From contig JAGBFA010000004.1 of the NCBI GenBank assembly GCA_017936685.1, positions 62,001-126,000 on the forward strand: a stretch of DNA of 64,000 bases, written 5' to 3'. Origin of the DNA: Alistipes sp. (GTDB lineage Bacteria > Bacteroidota > Bacteroidia > Bacteroidales > Rikenellaceae). Shown here in pieces: positions 1-8,377 of the stretch (position 1 is its first letter; every line of letters begins with the position of its first letter). The position numbers were made by a program, and so were the translations under genes. The notes beneath the pieces were generated by a model. The model ran no database searches. It saw only the letters and a program-made list of their open reading frames with translations, and was not told the DNA's origin.

Positions 1-99
1 ACCTCACACCAAGCAGAATGCCCGCCGCGAGAGCCGCAGCGACACATACCATCGGCATATCCGACAGACGAGCGGCGATATTCGATAACCTCAGCTTCA
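1..99 (-). CDS. N-terminal fragment of a membrane protein cut by the window edge
   Basis: An open frame on the minus strand runs off the left edge. It reads from a possible TTG at 99 or, more conventionally, an ATG at 58. The visible residues end in a hydrophobic run containing VAAALAAGILLG, which is reminiscent of the first membrane helix of ComEC/Rec2-type competence proteins, but this is too short to assign. A Bacteroidetes-type -7 box (TATCTTTG on the minus strand, 120-127) lies just upstream. This supports a transcription start here, though no well-spaced -33 box is visible. The gene would be transcribed in the same direction as the infC cluster. Confidence 0.3.
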
Positions 100-189
100 A
101 TACAATAGATTATTTTACACAAAGATATGATTTTTCCCTCAAACGAATACTCTTGCCGGCCGTCTAAGCGAAGAATTATGCAAAACAAA

Positions 190-591
190 CGTCGACCACA
201 AAGCGACGGCTTACGCCGTTATACAATTCTGACCCTACCCTAAATCCCCTCCTCGGAGGGGACTTTTGTCGCGCGATTCATCGCGCTCCAGGTGGGGCGT
301 GGCAGGTGGTCTGTCACTCCGAGGGAGGGCATTGCCCGACCGTGGGAGTCTCTTCACGAACTGTTGTCACTCCGAGGAGCAACGCAGTTGCGACGTGGGA
401 GTCTTGCCGTCGGGAGAGTGTTCGTCGGACGGGGTTTTGCCGCCCTCAAAACAGAGATTCTCACGTCGTGCGTTCCGCACTCCTCAGAATGACAGGACGT
501 GTTTGTCTACCCCAACCAGATTCTTCGTTACACTGCGTTTCACTCAGAATGACATGAGAGCGGAAATAGCCTACAAAGCACTATGCGCGTC
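190..591. repeat. Composite intergenic repeat array A
   Basis: This gap contains no supported gene. In order it holds: a block of small hairpins (CGGCTTACGCCG near 206; CCCCTCCTCGGAGGGG near 246; TCGCGCGATTCATCGCGC near 270); a unit starting TGTCACTCCGAGGAGC near 365 that ends in its near-complement GCACTCCTCAGAATGACA near 476-494; a CCCAACCAGATTCTTCG...AGAATGACA unit (510-554); and a linker (560-591) leading into the hairpin element at 592. The same modules recur in the same order at 15893-16292. The short reading frames across it are byproducts of GC-rich repeat sequence. Confidence 0.8.
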
Positions 592-715
592 TTTTTCGTC
601 AAAAGGCGTTAGTTACAAGCCGCACGTGAAAAATCCGCAGATGGGCTGTACTGATCGTACTGCCCATTTGCGGATTCGAACGAGGCGCAGGAAATGACGC
701 CTTTTCACGAAAAAG
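592..715. repeat. Hairpin element copy P1, abutting infC 3' end
   Basis: The outer arms are TTTTTCGTCAAAAGGCG (592-608) and CGCCTTTTCACGAAAAAG (698-715). The inner stem is CAGATGGGCTGTAC...GTACTGCCCATTTG around 639-670. It begins 3 nt beyond the infC stop codon (719-721, minus strand), so the infC transcript would run straight into it. It could act as a 3'-end structure, but it has no simple U-run typical of an intrinsic terminator. Confidence 0.85.
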
Positions 716-718
716 AGA

Positions 719-1330
719 TTATTTCTTGGGCTTCGGCGCAAGTATCATATTCATCTTCTTGCCGTCGAGCTTGGGCATAAGCTCCACCTTGGCGAACTCC
801 TCCAAATCGGTGGCGAAACGCAGCAAGAGAATCTCGCCCTGCTCCTTGAAGACGATGGAGCGGCCGCGGAAGAAGACGTATGCCTTGACCTTGGCTCCCT
901 CTTTGAGGAAGTTCTCGGCGTGCTTGAGCTTGAAGTTGTAGTCGTGATCGTCGGTCTGCGGTCCGAAACGGATCTCCTTGATGACGACCTTGACCTGCTT
1001 GGCCTTGATCTCCTTCTGTTTCTTCTTCTGCTGATAGAGGAACTTCTGGTAGTCGGCTATGCGGCATACCGGAGGATCGGCCTTGGGAGAGATCTCGATC
1101 AGATCGAGCTCCATCTCGTCGGCCAGACGCAACGCTTCGCGGATAGGCAACACCAGATTGGGTTCGACGTTCTCACCGACGACACGTACCGTCGGTGCCG
1201 TGATATGGTCGTTGATACGATGCGGATTCTCCACGACCGGACGGCGTCCGCGCGGATCCCTCTGCTGGTTGTTCTGATTATTCCCCTGACCCATTTGCGG
1301 GCGAGGTCGGAATGGAAATTGTCCTGCCAA
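719..1330 (-). CDS. infC: Translation initiation factor IF-3
   Basis: IF-3 binds the 30S subunit and controls start-codon and initiator-tRNA selection. The 203-residue product has a Gln/Asn/Arg-rich leader, then the N-domain (RINDHI...VRVVGENVE, about residues 38-56), the basic linker helix ([14 protein letters not shown]) and the C-domain ([17 protein letters not shown] ... [10 protein letters not shown]). The longest frame starts at TTG (1330), with an in-frame stop five codons upstream. The next start is ATG at residue 13. A non-AUG start fits the known autoregulation of infC in other bacteria, but this is inferred here. It lies 41 nt downstream of thrS on the same strand. The usual next genes, rpmI and rplT, do not follow; the repeat array does. 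Confidence 0.96.
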   Translation of the reverse strand: MAGQFPFRPRPQMGQGNNQNNQQRDPRGRRPVVENPHRINDHITAPTVRVVGENVEPNLVLPIREALRLADEMELDLIEISPKADPPVCRIADYQKFLYQQKKKQKEIKAKQVKVVIKEIRFGPQTDDHDYNFKLKHAENFLKEGAKVKAYVFFRGRSIVFKEQGEILLLRFATDLEEFAKVELMPKLDGKKMNMILAPKPKK

Positions 1331-1371
1331 ATTAGTGCGATATTAGTTTGTAATAGTTGTAATTCCTCTGT

Positions 1372-3315
1372 TTAGCGGCGATTGGCCTCAACCTCGCTGC
1401 GCACGAGTGCGAGCAGATAGTCGCGGAACTCCTCGATCGACATCTGACCCTTGTCGCCCTCGCCCTGCGCACGAACCGACACCTTGCGCTCGGCGGCCTC
1501 TTTCTCGCCGACGATCAGCAGGTAGGGTATGCGTTTGAGCTCGTTGTCGCGGATCTTGCGGCCGATCTTCTCGTTGCGGTCGTCGACCTGCGTGCGCACG
1601 TCGGCGGCGTTCAACTCGCGTGCCACCTCGGCCGCATAGTCGTTGTACTTCTCCGAGATGGGAAGCACGACGACCTGGTCGGGCGAGAGCCACAAGGGGA
1701 ACTTGCCGGCCGTATGTTCGAGCAGCACGGCCACGAAACGCTCCATCGAGCCGAACGGCGCACGGTGGATCATGATCGGGCGGTGCATCTTGTCGTCGGC
1801 ACCCTTGTAGGTTAGATCGAAACGCTCGGGCAGGTTGTAGTCAACCTGTATGGTACCTAACTGCCAGCTGCGTCCCAGAGCGTCCTTGACCATGAAGTCG
1901 AGCTTGGGACCGTAGAACGCGGCCTCGCCGTACTCGACGATGGTGTTCAGTCCCTTGTTCTTGGCAGCCTCGATGATGGCGTTCTCAGCCTTCTCCCAGT
2001 TCTCGTCCGAACCGATATACTTCTCGCGGTTGTTGGGATCGCGCAGCGACACCTGTGCCGTGTACTTGTCGAACTTCAACGTGCGGAAGATGTAGAGCAC
2101 GATGTCGATCACCTTCTCGAACTCCTGCAACAGCTGGTCGGGGCGCACGAAGAGGTGGGCGTCGTCCTGCGTGAACGAGCGCACGCGCGTCAGGCCGTGC
2201 AGCTCGCCCGACTGCTCGTAGCGGTATACCGTACCGAACTCGGCCAGACGCACGGGCAGATCCTTGTACGAACGCGGCTTGCTGCGATATATCTCGCAGT
2301 GATGCGGGCAGTTCATGGGTTTGAGCATATACTCCTCACCCTCGATGGGGGTGTGTATGGGTTGGAACGAATCCTTGCCGTACTTGGCGTAGTGACCCGA
2401 GGTCTTGTAAAGCTCGATGTTGCCGATGTGGGGCGTGATGACCTGCTGATAGCCGTGCTCCTTCTGTATCTGACGCAGGAAGCGTTCGAGACGGTCTCTC
2501 AGGTCGGCACCCTTGGGCAGCCACAACGGCAGACCCTGACCCACGCGCTGCGAGAAGGTGAACAGCTCCAACTCCTTGCCTAACTTGCGGTGGTCGCGCT
2601 TCTTGGCCTCCTCGATCATGGCCAGATACTCGTCGAGCATCGATTTCTTGGGGAACGAGACGCCGTAGATACGCGTCAGCATCTTGTTCTTCTCGTTGCC
2701 GCGCCAGTAGGCACCGGCCACAGAGGTCAGTTTGATGGCCTTGATATAACCCGTGTGGGGGATATGCGGACCGCGGCACAGATCGGTGAATGCGCCGTTG
2801 GTGTAGAACGAGATGGTGCCGTCGGCAAGATCGGCTATCAGCTCGCATTTATATTGGTCGCCCTTCTCGGTAAAGGCCTTCAAGGCATCGGCCTTCGATA
2901 CCTCCGAGCGCACCAGCTGCTCCTTGTTGCGCGCCAGCTCGACCATCTTCTGCTCGATAGCGGGCAGATCGGCCTCGGTGATGGGCACGGGCGAATCGAC
3001 ATCGTAGTAGAAGCCGTTGTCGATGGCCGGACCTATACCGAACTTGATGTCCGGGTAGAGTGCCTCCAAAGCCTCGGCCAGAAGGTGCGACGAGGTGTGC
3101 CAGAAGGCGTGCTTGCCCTCGGCGTCGTCCCACTTGAAGAATTTGATCGCAGCATCGTGCTCGATCGCGCGACTCATGTCGACCGTCGCGCCGTCGACCT
3201 CGGCAGCCAGAGCGTCCGCAGCTAAACGAGGGCTGATACTCTCCGCAACCTGATAGGCCGTTGTCCCCGCTTCGAACTCTCTGACGGAGCCGTCGGGAAA
3301 TGTAATCTTAATCAT
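1372..3315 (-). CDS. thrS: Threonine--tRNA ligase
   Basis: Cytoplasmic class II synthetase that charges tRNA-Thr. At 647 residues it is a full-length bacterial ThrRS. It has an N-terminal TGS domain (starting [16 protein letters not shown], residues 2-60), the editing domain with [12 protein letters not shown] and the [10 protein letters not shown] motif, the catalytic core ([54 protein letters not shown]) and the C-terminal anticodon-binding domain ([15 protein letters not shown]). The ATG at 3315 is the natural start. It precedes infC by 41 nt, and the two are probably cotranscribed, as is common in bacteria. The tRNA-Thr(GGT) at 60712 is one of its substrates. Confidence 0.98.
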   Translation of the reverse strand: MIKITFPDGSVREFEAGTTAYQVAESISPRLAADALAAEVDGATVDMSRAIEHDAAIKFFKWDDAEGKHAFWHTSSHLLAEALEALYPDIKFGIGPAIDNGFYYDVDSPVPITEADLPAIEQKMVELARNKEQLVRSEVSKADALKAFTEKGDQYKCELIADLADGTISFYTNGAFTDLCRGPHIPHTGYIKAIKLTSVAGAYWRGNEKNKMLTRIYGVSFPKKSMLDEYLAMIEEAKKRDHRKLGKELELFTFSQRVGQGLPLWLPKGADLRDRLERFLRQIQKEHGYQQVITPHIGNIELYKTSGHYAKYGKDSFQPIHTPIEGEEYMLKPMNCPHHCEIYRSKPRSYKDLPVRLAEFGTVYRYEQSGELHGLTRVRSFTQDDAHLFVRPDQLLQEFEKVIDIVLYIFRTLKFDKYTAQVSLRDPNNREKYIGSDENWEKAENAIIEAAKNKGLNTIVEYGEAAFYGPKLDFMVKDALGRSWQLGTIQVDYNLPERFDLTYKGADDKMHRPIMIHRAPFGSMERFVAVLLEHTAGKFPLWLSPDQVVVLPISEKYNDYAAEVARELNAADVRTQVDDRNEKIGRKIRDNELKRIPYLLIVGEKEAAERKVSVRAQGEGDKGQMSIEEFRDYLLALVRSEVEANRR

Positions 3316-3417
3316 TACGTTAAAAAATTTTAGTTACTATTTCGATCCCTTCGCCGCTTCCACAATTACGAGACGGAATACGACTCCGGTGTATCGTCTT
3401 AATTTACTGCATCTGCG

Positions 3418-4515
3418 TTAATCGTCGCTCTCCTCGCTCTGCGGCAGGTCCTTGACAGAAACGTCGCGTCCCTTGTCGCGCTCGAAGTGTTCTAACGGCG
3501 AACGGCTCCACTCGGCATACGCCCTGCGGCGCGCCACGATGTCGATGGCGGCATATATGGCCGAACGCATCGACTGCGCCTCGGCCTGACCCTTGCCCGC
3601 GATGTCGTATGCCACGCCGTGATCGGGCGAGGTGCGCACCTCCGAGAGCGAGGCCGTGAAGTTGACCCCGTCGGGCGAGAGCGTCTTGAAGGGTGTCAGC
3701 CCTTGATCGTGATACATGGCCAGTATGGCATCGTAGCGTTTGTATGCGCCCGAAGCGAACAGACCGTCGACAGCCAACGGACCGAAACAGAGTATGCCTG
3801 CGCCGTAAGCCTCCTCGACGGCCGGACGTATCGTCCGCTGCTCCTCCTCACCCAGCAGGCCTCCGTCGCCGGCATGGGGGTTGAGCGAGAGCACGGCTAT
3901 GCGCGGTGCCACGATGCCGAAATCGCGCTTCAACGAGTCGTTGAGCTGACCGAGACGCTTGATTATAAGCTCCTTGCTTATTGCCGCCGACACCTCCGAT
4001 ACGGGCATGTGTATCGTGACCAGACCCACGCGCAGTATGTCGCTGCACATGATCATCAGAGCCTCGCCGCCAAGCTCGGCAGCCAGAAACTCGGTGTGTC
4101 CCGTGTAAGCGAACGACTCGCCGTGTATCGAGTGCTTGTCGATGGGAGCGGTCACCAGAGCGTCGATCCTGTGCTCCTTCAAATCCTTGACGGCCACGGC
4201 CAATGCCTCTGCGGCTGCACGGCCTGCCTCGGCCGAGGGTTTGCCCGGTTCGATGTGCAGATTCTTTTCGCCGCACTCCACCAGATTGGCGCGTCCGCGC
4301 TGTGCCTCGGCAGCCGTGCGGCATGCCACGAACTGCACGGGTTCATGATCTTTGAGCGTGCGCTGATAAAACGCCGCGGCAGCCGACGAGCCGTACACGA
4401 CGGGCGTAAACAGCTCGCATATACGCACATCGGACAATATTTTGAGGATTATCTCCCAGCCCACACCGTTGGTGTCGCCCTGGGTGATTCCTATTTTAAG
4501 TCTGTTTTCAGTCAT
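3418..4515 (-). CDS. pdxA: 4-hydroxythreonine-4-phosphate dehydrogenase
   Basis: Oxidises 4-phosphohydroxy-L-threonine in the DXP-dependent branch of pyridoxal phosphate synthesis. The 365-residue frame carries family motifs: ITQGDTNGVGWEIILK at the N-terminus, TAPIDKHSIHGESFAYTGHT and MYHDQGLTPFKTL...GVNFT with the metal-binding His. The C-terminal half has RTSPDHGVAYDIAGKG. The start ATG at 4515 has a -7 box 23 nt upstream (TATATTTG, 4539-4546 minus). The gap to thrS is 102 nt in the same direction, so readthrough is possible. The extra acidic C-terminal tail is a minor family variation. Confidence 0.96.
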   Translation of the reverse strand: MTENRLKIGITQGDTNGVGWEIILKILSDVRICELFTPVVYGSSAAAAFYQRTLKDHEPVQFVACRTAAEAQRGRANLVECGEKNLHIEPGKPSAEAGRAAAEALAVAVKDLKEHRIDALVTAPIDKHSIHGESFAYTGHTEFLAAELGGEALMIMCSDILRVGLVTIHMPVSEVSAAISKELIIKRLGQLNDSLKRDFGIVAPRIAVLSLNPHAGDGGLLGEEEQRTIRPAVEEAYGAGILCFGPLAVDGLFASGAYKRYDAILAMYHDQGLTPFKTLSPDGVNFTASLSEVRTSPDHGVAYDIAGKGQAEAQSMRSAIYAAIDIVARRRAYAEWSRSPLEHFERDKGRDVSVKDLPQSEESDD

Positions 4516-4538
4516 AAAAACATATCTGATTCAAATTG

Positions 4539-4546
4539 CAAATATA
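4539..4546 (-). promoter_or_regulatory. -7 promoter box upstream of pdxA
   Basis: TATATTTG on the minus strand matches the Bacteroidetes TAnnTTTG -7 element. It lies 23 nt upstream of the pdxA ATG. A clear TTTG -33 box at the usual 19-21 nt distance is not evident. Confidence 0.5.
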
Positions 4547-4692
4547 TGAAACTGATCGTCAATTTACAATAATTGAGGCGGAAAAGTGTCGCGCCGACAT
4601 TCGAATTTTCGCCGCTTCATATCCAAATACCATGCGCATACCGCAGCACCGCCCCATGCAAGCATAGCTCTATCCACCGGTTAACGAAAAAA

Positions 4693-4773
4693 ATGATACT
4701 CATAATAATTTTATTAGTAATAGCGTTGTTAGTAATAATAATATTACTTATCTTTACATCGAATAATAGTTGA
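4693..4773 (+). CDS. Possible 26-residue hydrophobic peptide
   Basis: A short frame starts at ATG 4693 and encodes a run of about 20 Ile/Leu/Val residues (MILIIILLVIALLVIIILL) followed by a polar FTSNNS end. This would form one membrane helix. The codons are mostly ATA, TTA and ATT, very unlike the GC-rich neighbours. Such peptides can be type I toxins or small membrane regulators, but no partner RNA or promoter can be pointed out, and AT-rich noncoding DNA could give the same frame. The rest of the gap (4774-5008) shows nothing recognisable. Confidence 0.3.
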   Translation: MILIIILLVIALLVIIILLIFTSNNS

Positions 4774-5008
4774 AAACTATGGGGAATAAACCTTTTATAT
4801 TCGGAGTCGCGACATCGGGCGACAAGTGGTCATTCCCGATCCTGTGATGAAAGTGTGGTTGAAAAGGGAATTGGGAATATAACAAGTCGTTTCGACAAAT
4901 ATTTGCGCACGGAAATATTCGATTGGGCGGCGGACTTTTATTCGCGCCCGTTAGAAATACTACGCCAACAGTTGGAAATAAAACAACCGAAGACTCTCTG
5001 CCAATAAG

Positions 5009-5551
5009 TCAGAAATCCAACACCAGCATAAGTGTTACCATGCCGCGCTGACGCATGTGTTCGTAGGCCAGTGCAAGGCTTATGCGTCCCGAGCCGATGC
5101 CCGCACCGAGCATGCCGTCGATGCCCACTGCATCGGCATTGTGCAGACCGAAATCGGCACCTATGCGCGACAGCATGTAGAGGTCGGCGCGCCCTATCTC
5201 CGGAAAGTGCCACCGCAATTCGACATACAGCGGCAGCAACACCACCCTGCGGCGGCGGTAGCGTTCGAGCGAATAGGTTGTCGCGGCCTCGTGTACGCGC
5301 TCCGTGCCCACGGTCAGACCGGTGCCGGCTCCGGCAAAGAACATGTCGCCTATCAGCTTGCCGTGCGAGGTGGTCAGACGGCCGACCACGAACCGGTCGC
5401 CCGCACTGACACTCAACGCCATGCTGCCGGCATACCTGTCGCCAACAACAAGCGTATCGGTCTGCGGGAGCTGTGCCGCGACAGATTGCATCATCGCCAG
5501 AGATATTGCCGCTGCGATGCAGAAGATTATAAATTGTCTATCGGATTTCAT
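5009..5551 (-). CDS. Secreted protein of unknown function, probable small outer-membrane barrel
   Basis: The product from ATG 5551 is 180 residues. It has a charged start (MKSDRQ), a hydrophobic stretch and a likely signal-peptidase site after SVAAQ. The mature part is rich in alternating hydrophobic/glycine segments (RFVVGRLTTSHGKLIGDMFF, VVLLPLYVELRWHF) and ends in LMLVLDF, a terminal aromatic that suits an outer-membrane beta-barrel. An upstream in-frame ATG at 5572 would add seven residues ahead of the signal peptide and is less likely. No specific family is recognised. It stands alone between two repeat-rich gaps. Confidence 0.65.
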   Translation of the reverse strand: MKSDRQFIIFCIAAAISLAMMQSVAAQLPQTDTLVVGDRYAGSMALSVSAGDRFVVGRLTTSHGKLIGDMFFAGAGTGLTVGTERVHEAATTYSLERYRRRRVVLLPLYVELRWHFPEIGRADLYMLSRIGADFGLHNADAVGIDGMLGAGIGSGRISLALAYEHMRQRGMVTLMLVLDF

Positions 5552-5605
5552 ACCGTCCGACCTCCCCTGCAAAATTCGTGTCGGGCGACATGACAGACTG
5601 CAATA

Positions 5606-6000
5606 ATGTCACTCAGAGGGAGAGGAAAGGCGGCGCGGGAGGCTTGCCAATCGAATACGCTTTATCCTTCCATTAAACGAAAGAGATTCTCACGTCGTGC
5701 GTTCCGCACTCCTCAGAATGACAGGACGGGCATGTCGATCACGCACATCGTTCACAACCAGATTCTTGACCTTCGGTCTTCCTCCTTCGCGTCTTGGCAT
5801 AAGAAATAGATTTCTTCTGCTCTCGACTTGTCGTCGGTTCGCTTCACAACGTTCCGCTCAGAATGACAACACACAACGACTGTCACTCCGAGGAGCCGCA
5901 GGCGACGTGGGAGTCTCGCCGTCCTAAGAGTCACTCCGAAGAGCTGCGCCGTTGCGGCGCGGACGACTTGCGGACGGCTTGTGGGGGGCTTGCGGGTGGC
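5606..6000. repeat. Composite intergenic repeat array B
   Basis: No gene is supported in 5552-6012. Units seen: AGAGATTCTCACGTCG...CTCCTCAGAATGACAGG (5683-5724), CCAGATTCTTGACC...GCTCAGAATGACAACA (5758-5871), and TGTCACTCCGAGGAGC...GGCGACGTGGGAGTCTCGCCG (5880-5922), with a fragment TCACTCCGAAGAGC near 5932. There is no copy of the TTTTTCGTCAAAAGCGG hairpin element here, unlike most other arrays. Confidence 0.7.
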
Positions 6001-6012
6001 TTGCGGGAAAGA

Positions 6013-6951
6013 TTACTGCTGCCGCGACAGATAATCTTCGATGGCCTGCACGGAAGCATCTTTCAGCAGGACGACCTTCTCCTTATCTAAAAGATAGAGC
6101 GTGGGTATGACTTGCAGATCGTAGAGCCGCTGCTCCTCAATGGCCGAACGCCGGTCGTATCCGTTGATCCACTCTTTCGGAAAATCATCGAGGTGCCGTC
6201 TCCATCGGCCGATCTCATTTCCGGTGTAGATGGAGAGGACAGCGAGTCTCTTCTGTTCCAACATGAGGTTGATGTTGGCGGCTTTTTTCAGCTCACGCAG
6301 GGTCTGCATGCAGACATGACACCCCGGGTCGTTGATGAAGAGCACGATGTAGTCGGCCTTCTGCCTGTACAGCGAGCTTCGCTTGCCCGAGGCCGACGTA
6401 TATTTGAAGTTCTCGGCCTTGGAGCCTATGCGGTTTTTCTTCGCCAACTCCAACTGCGCCTTAGGGCGCAGCTTCTCTATATCGTCAAGCAGCGGTGCGG
6501 CGATCATGGCTTCCAGCACGGGAATATAAAACTCCTCGTTGCGCATGGGCGAGGCCGGGTCGTAGAGATACTTGTCGGCAAGATCGACGATAAAGTCGAA
6601 CACCTCTCGGTTTGCATACGCCCGCTCGACGGTATTGCGCATAGACTCCCGTGCCGTCATAAGAGGCACATGGTTGAGAATGTCGCAATAATCCACCCAC
6701 GCCTGTTCGATGATGTCGGTATGACGCAAACAAGCGGCATCGGCAAAGTCCACGCTGTCCCAATAGTGTCTGACCAAATAATCCGCCCGCTCGCCCACGG
6801 TTGTCAGCGAGGAGGGTATGGAGGGCAGCGTAAATCTCATTATCGTATCCTGCACCGCCCCACCCCGACTTTGTCCCAGAGCGATGCCGCCTTTGCAGAT
6901 GCAAAAGCAGCAAAGCGAGATAAGCGCGAGTATGTTGGCATTGATCTTCAT
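6013..6951 (-). CDS. DUF5106-type thioredoxin-fold protein, last gene of fimbrial operon
   Basis: The 312-residue protein has a short N-terminal hydrophobic signal with LCCFCIC that may be a lipobox. A helical DUF5106-like region follows (YWDSVDFADAACLRH ... MRNTVERAYAN), then a C-terminal thioredoxin-like domain containing DPGCHVCMQTLRELKKAA, i.e. a CxxC pair, and IPTLYLLDKEKVVLLKDA. This suggests an envelope thiol-disulfide protein. It is 48 nt downstream of the second Mfa2-like gene on the same strand, so it is probably the operon's last gene. A role in disulfide formation or repair during fimbrial assembly is inference only. Confidence 0.75.
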   Translation of the reverse strand: MKINANILALISLCCFCICKGGIALGQSRGGAVQDTIMRFTLPSIPSSLTTVGERADYLVRHYWDSVDFADAACLRHTDIIEQAWVDYCDILNHVPLMTARESMRNTVERAYANREVFDFIVDLADKYLYDPASPMRNEEFYIPVLEAMIAAPLLDDIEKLRPKAQLELAKKNRIGSKAENFKYTSASGKRSSLYRQKADYIVLFINDPGCHVCMQTLRELKKAANINLMLEQKRLAVLSIYTGNEIGRWRRHLDDFPKEWINGYDRRSAIEEQRLYDLQVIPTLYLLDKEKVVLLKDASVQAIEDYLSRQQ

Positions 6952-6999
6952 AGGCTGTGTAATTAGTTGCCGGCCGGAAACGTCGCTTGTGCGGTAGGG

Positions 7000-8364
7000 T
7001 CAATGACTCCACGCACACTCTTCGACCGTTACTCCGAGCGACTCCTCCGCGCTGTTCCCGAGCGAGCCGAGTGCCGATCGCGTATCGGGCGATGCACTGC
7101 GCACGGAGGTTATTTCATACCGATAGATATGGTTTCGGAGCAAGAAGGGGATATCGCTGTCGACTTTGCCGTCTTTGTAATATGCCAGACTGACCCGATA
7201 GAATTTCGACTCTTCGTCAGGCGAATTGGGGTTATACACGGTTACACGTATATACGGAGGCAGTTGCGAGCCTATCGCCGCGAGCGAATACTCCGTCACA
7301 TAGACCGAAAATACGGGACAGCCGTCGGCTCGCTCGTTTTGGGCATAGTAGTCCTCGTGGAGATCGATCACCGAGTTCCAGTTAGGGGCATCGATATCCG
7401 CCGAGGGAGGGATATAACGCATCGGCGAGGCCATCGTGGGCAAATCGACCTGCTGCGTTTCGAGCACGCCGTTGCGGGTCCACTGCCCGTAGGCGGGCAG
7501 AATGGTGCCGGTGGGGCAGTAGCCGAACAGCTCGGCCTTCTCCACATAAATGCGCGGCTGAGGTGCATCGGCGAAATTGCCCGTGATGCCGATGCGGTCG
7601 ATCACCTCGATCTTGGCAAGGGCACGCAGCATGTTGATGTTTTTCGAGCCGTCGGCCGGCGAAAGCTCGACGAACCCCTCCAAACCGTTTGCGTCCAACG
7701 CCCCCTTCATGATGGTGAAATGCTGCAATCCGGCCATGGGTATGTACTGGCCGTCGGCCTGGCCTGGCTGCGACGGTTCCCAGCCGAAACGTCCGTATGT
7801 CTCGGGATCGACGATGTAGGTCTTCACGGTGAACGTCGTCAGCTGGTCGGCCACCTGCTCGATCGTAGTGCTTCCCACCGTGAGGCCGAAAGGATTCAGG
7901 CTGTGCGGACGGCCGTTGGCTATGACCATGATATAGAAATCGGTATCCTCCTCCGACACGCGTTCGAAATAGGGTTCGGGAATGGTGGCGCGCACGGTGT
8001 AGGAGATATACCTGCCGTTGTCTCCGACGGCCGGTGCGATGTCGATATCGGGCGTGAAGTCGCGCAGCAGCTTTCTCTCGCCGTCGAACAGCAGAAACCG
8101 AATGTCGCGGCCGGCAAGATTGAGATAGTTCTCCGACGGGCTTCCTATCTGGTCGCCCGCGATGTCGGCCGCACGCGTATGTCCGGCCTCGTCGTCCATC
8201 GGCGTGCGTGTGACGATGGTAAAGCGCAGTTTTACCGAGTCGCCGCGTTTACTCCCCGGACAGTCGTCGTAGTCGTTGACACAGCCGGGGACAAGCAGCA
8301 TGACGGGCAATGCAGCCAGTATGCAGACTAATATCCGGATATGTTTCGAACGCATATATCTCAT
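7000..8364 (-). CDS. FimB/Mfa2-family fimbrial anchor lipoprotein (second copy)
   Basis: The 454-residue protein begins with a basic start and hydrophobic core ending in the lipobox LLVPGC (Cys about 28), so it is exported and lipidated. The mature start VNDYDDCPG and the following beta-rich segments (VKLRFTIVTRT; DIRFLLFDGERKLLRDF) resemble the Mfa2/FimB anchor family, whose members attach fimbriae to the outer membrane and limit their length. Its start lies 13 nt past the stop of the upstream paralogue. It is larger than that paralogue (352 aa). A role as tip or alternative anchor is possible. Confidence 0.75.
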   Translation of the reverse strand: MRYMRSKHIRILVCILAALPVMLLVPGCVNDYDDCPGSKRGDSVKLRFTIVTRTPMDDEAGHTRAADIAGDQIGSPSENYLNLAGRDIRFLLFDGERKLLRDFTPDIDIAPAVGDNGRYISYTVRATIPEPYFERVSEEDTDFYIMVIANGRPHSLNPFGLTVGSTTIEQVADQLTTFTVKTYIVDPETYGRFGWEPSQPGQADGQYIPMAGLQHFTIMKGALDANGLEGFVELSPADGSKNINMLRALAKIEVIDRIGITGNFADAPQPRIYVEKAELFGYCPTGTILPAYGQWTRNGVLETQQVDLPTMASPMRYIPPSADIDAPNWNSVIDLHEDYYAQNERADGCPVFSVYVTEYSLAAIGSQLPPYIRVTVYNPNSPDEESKFYRVSLAYYKDGKVDSDIPFLLRNHIYRYEITSVRSASPDTRSALGSLGNSAEESLGVTVEECAWSH

Positions 8365-8377
8365 GGCAGTCGTCGGT

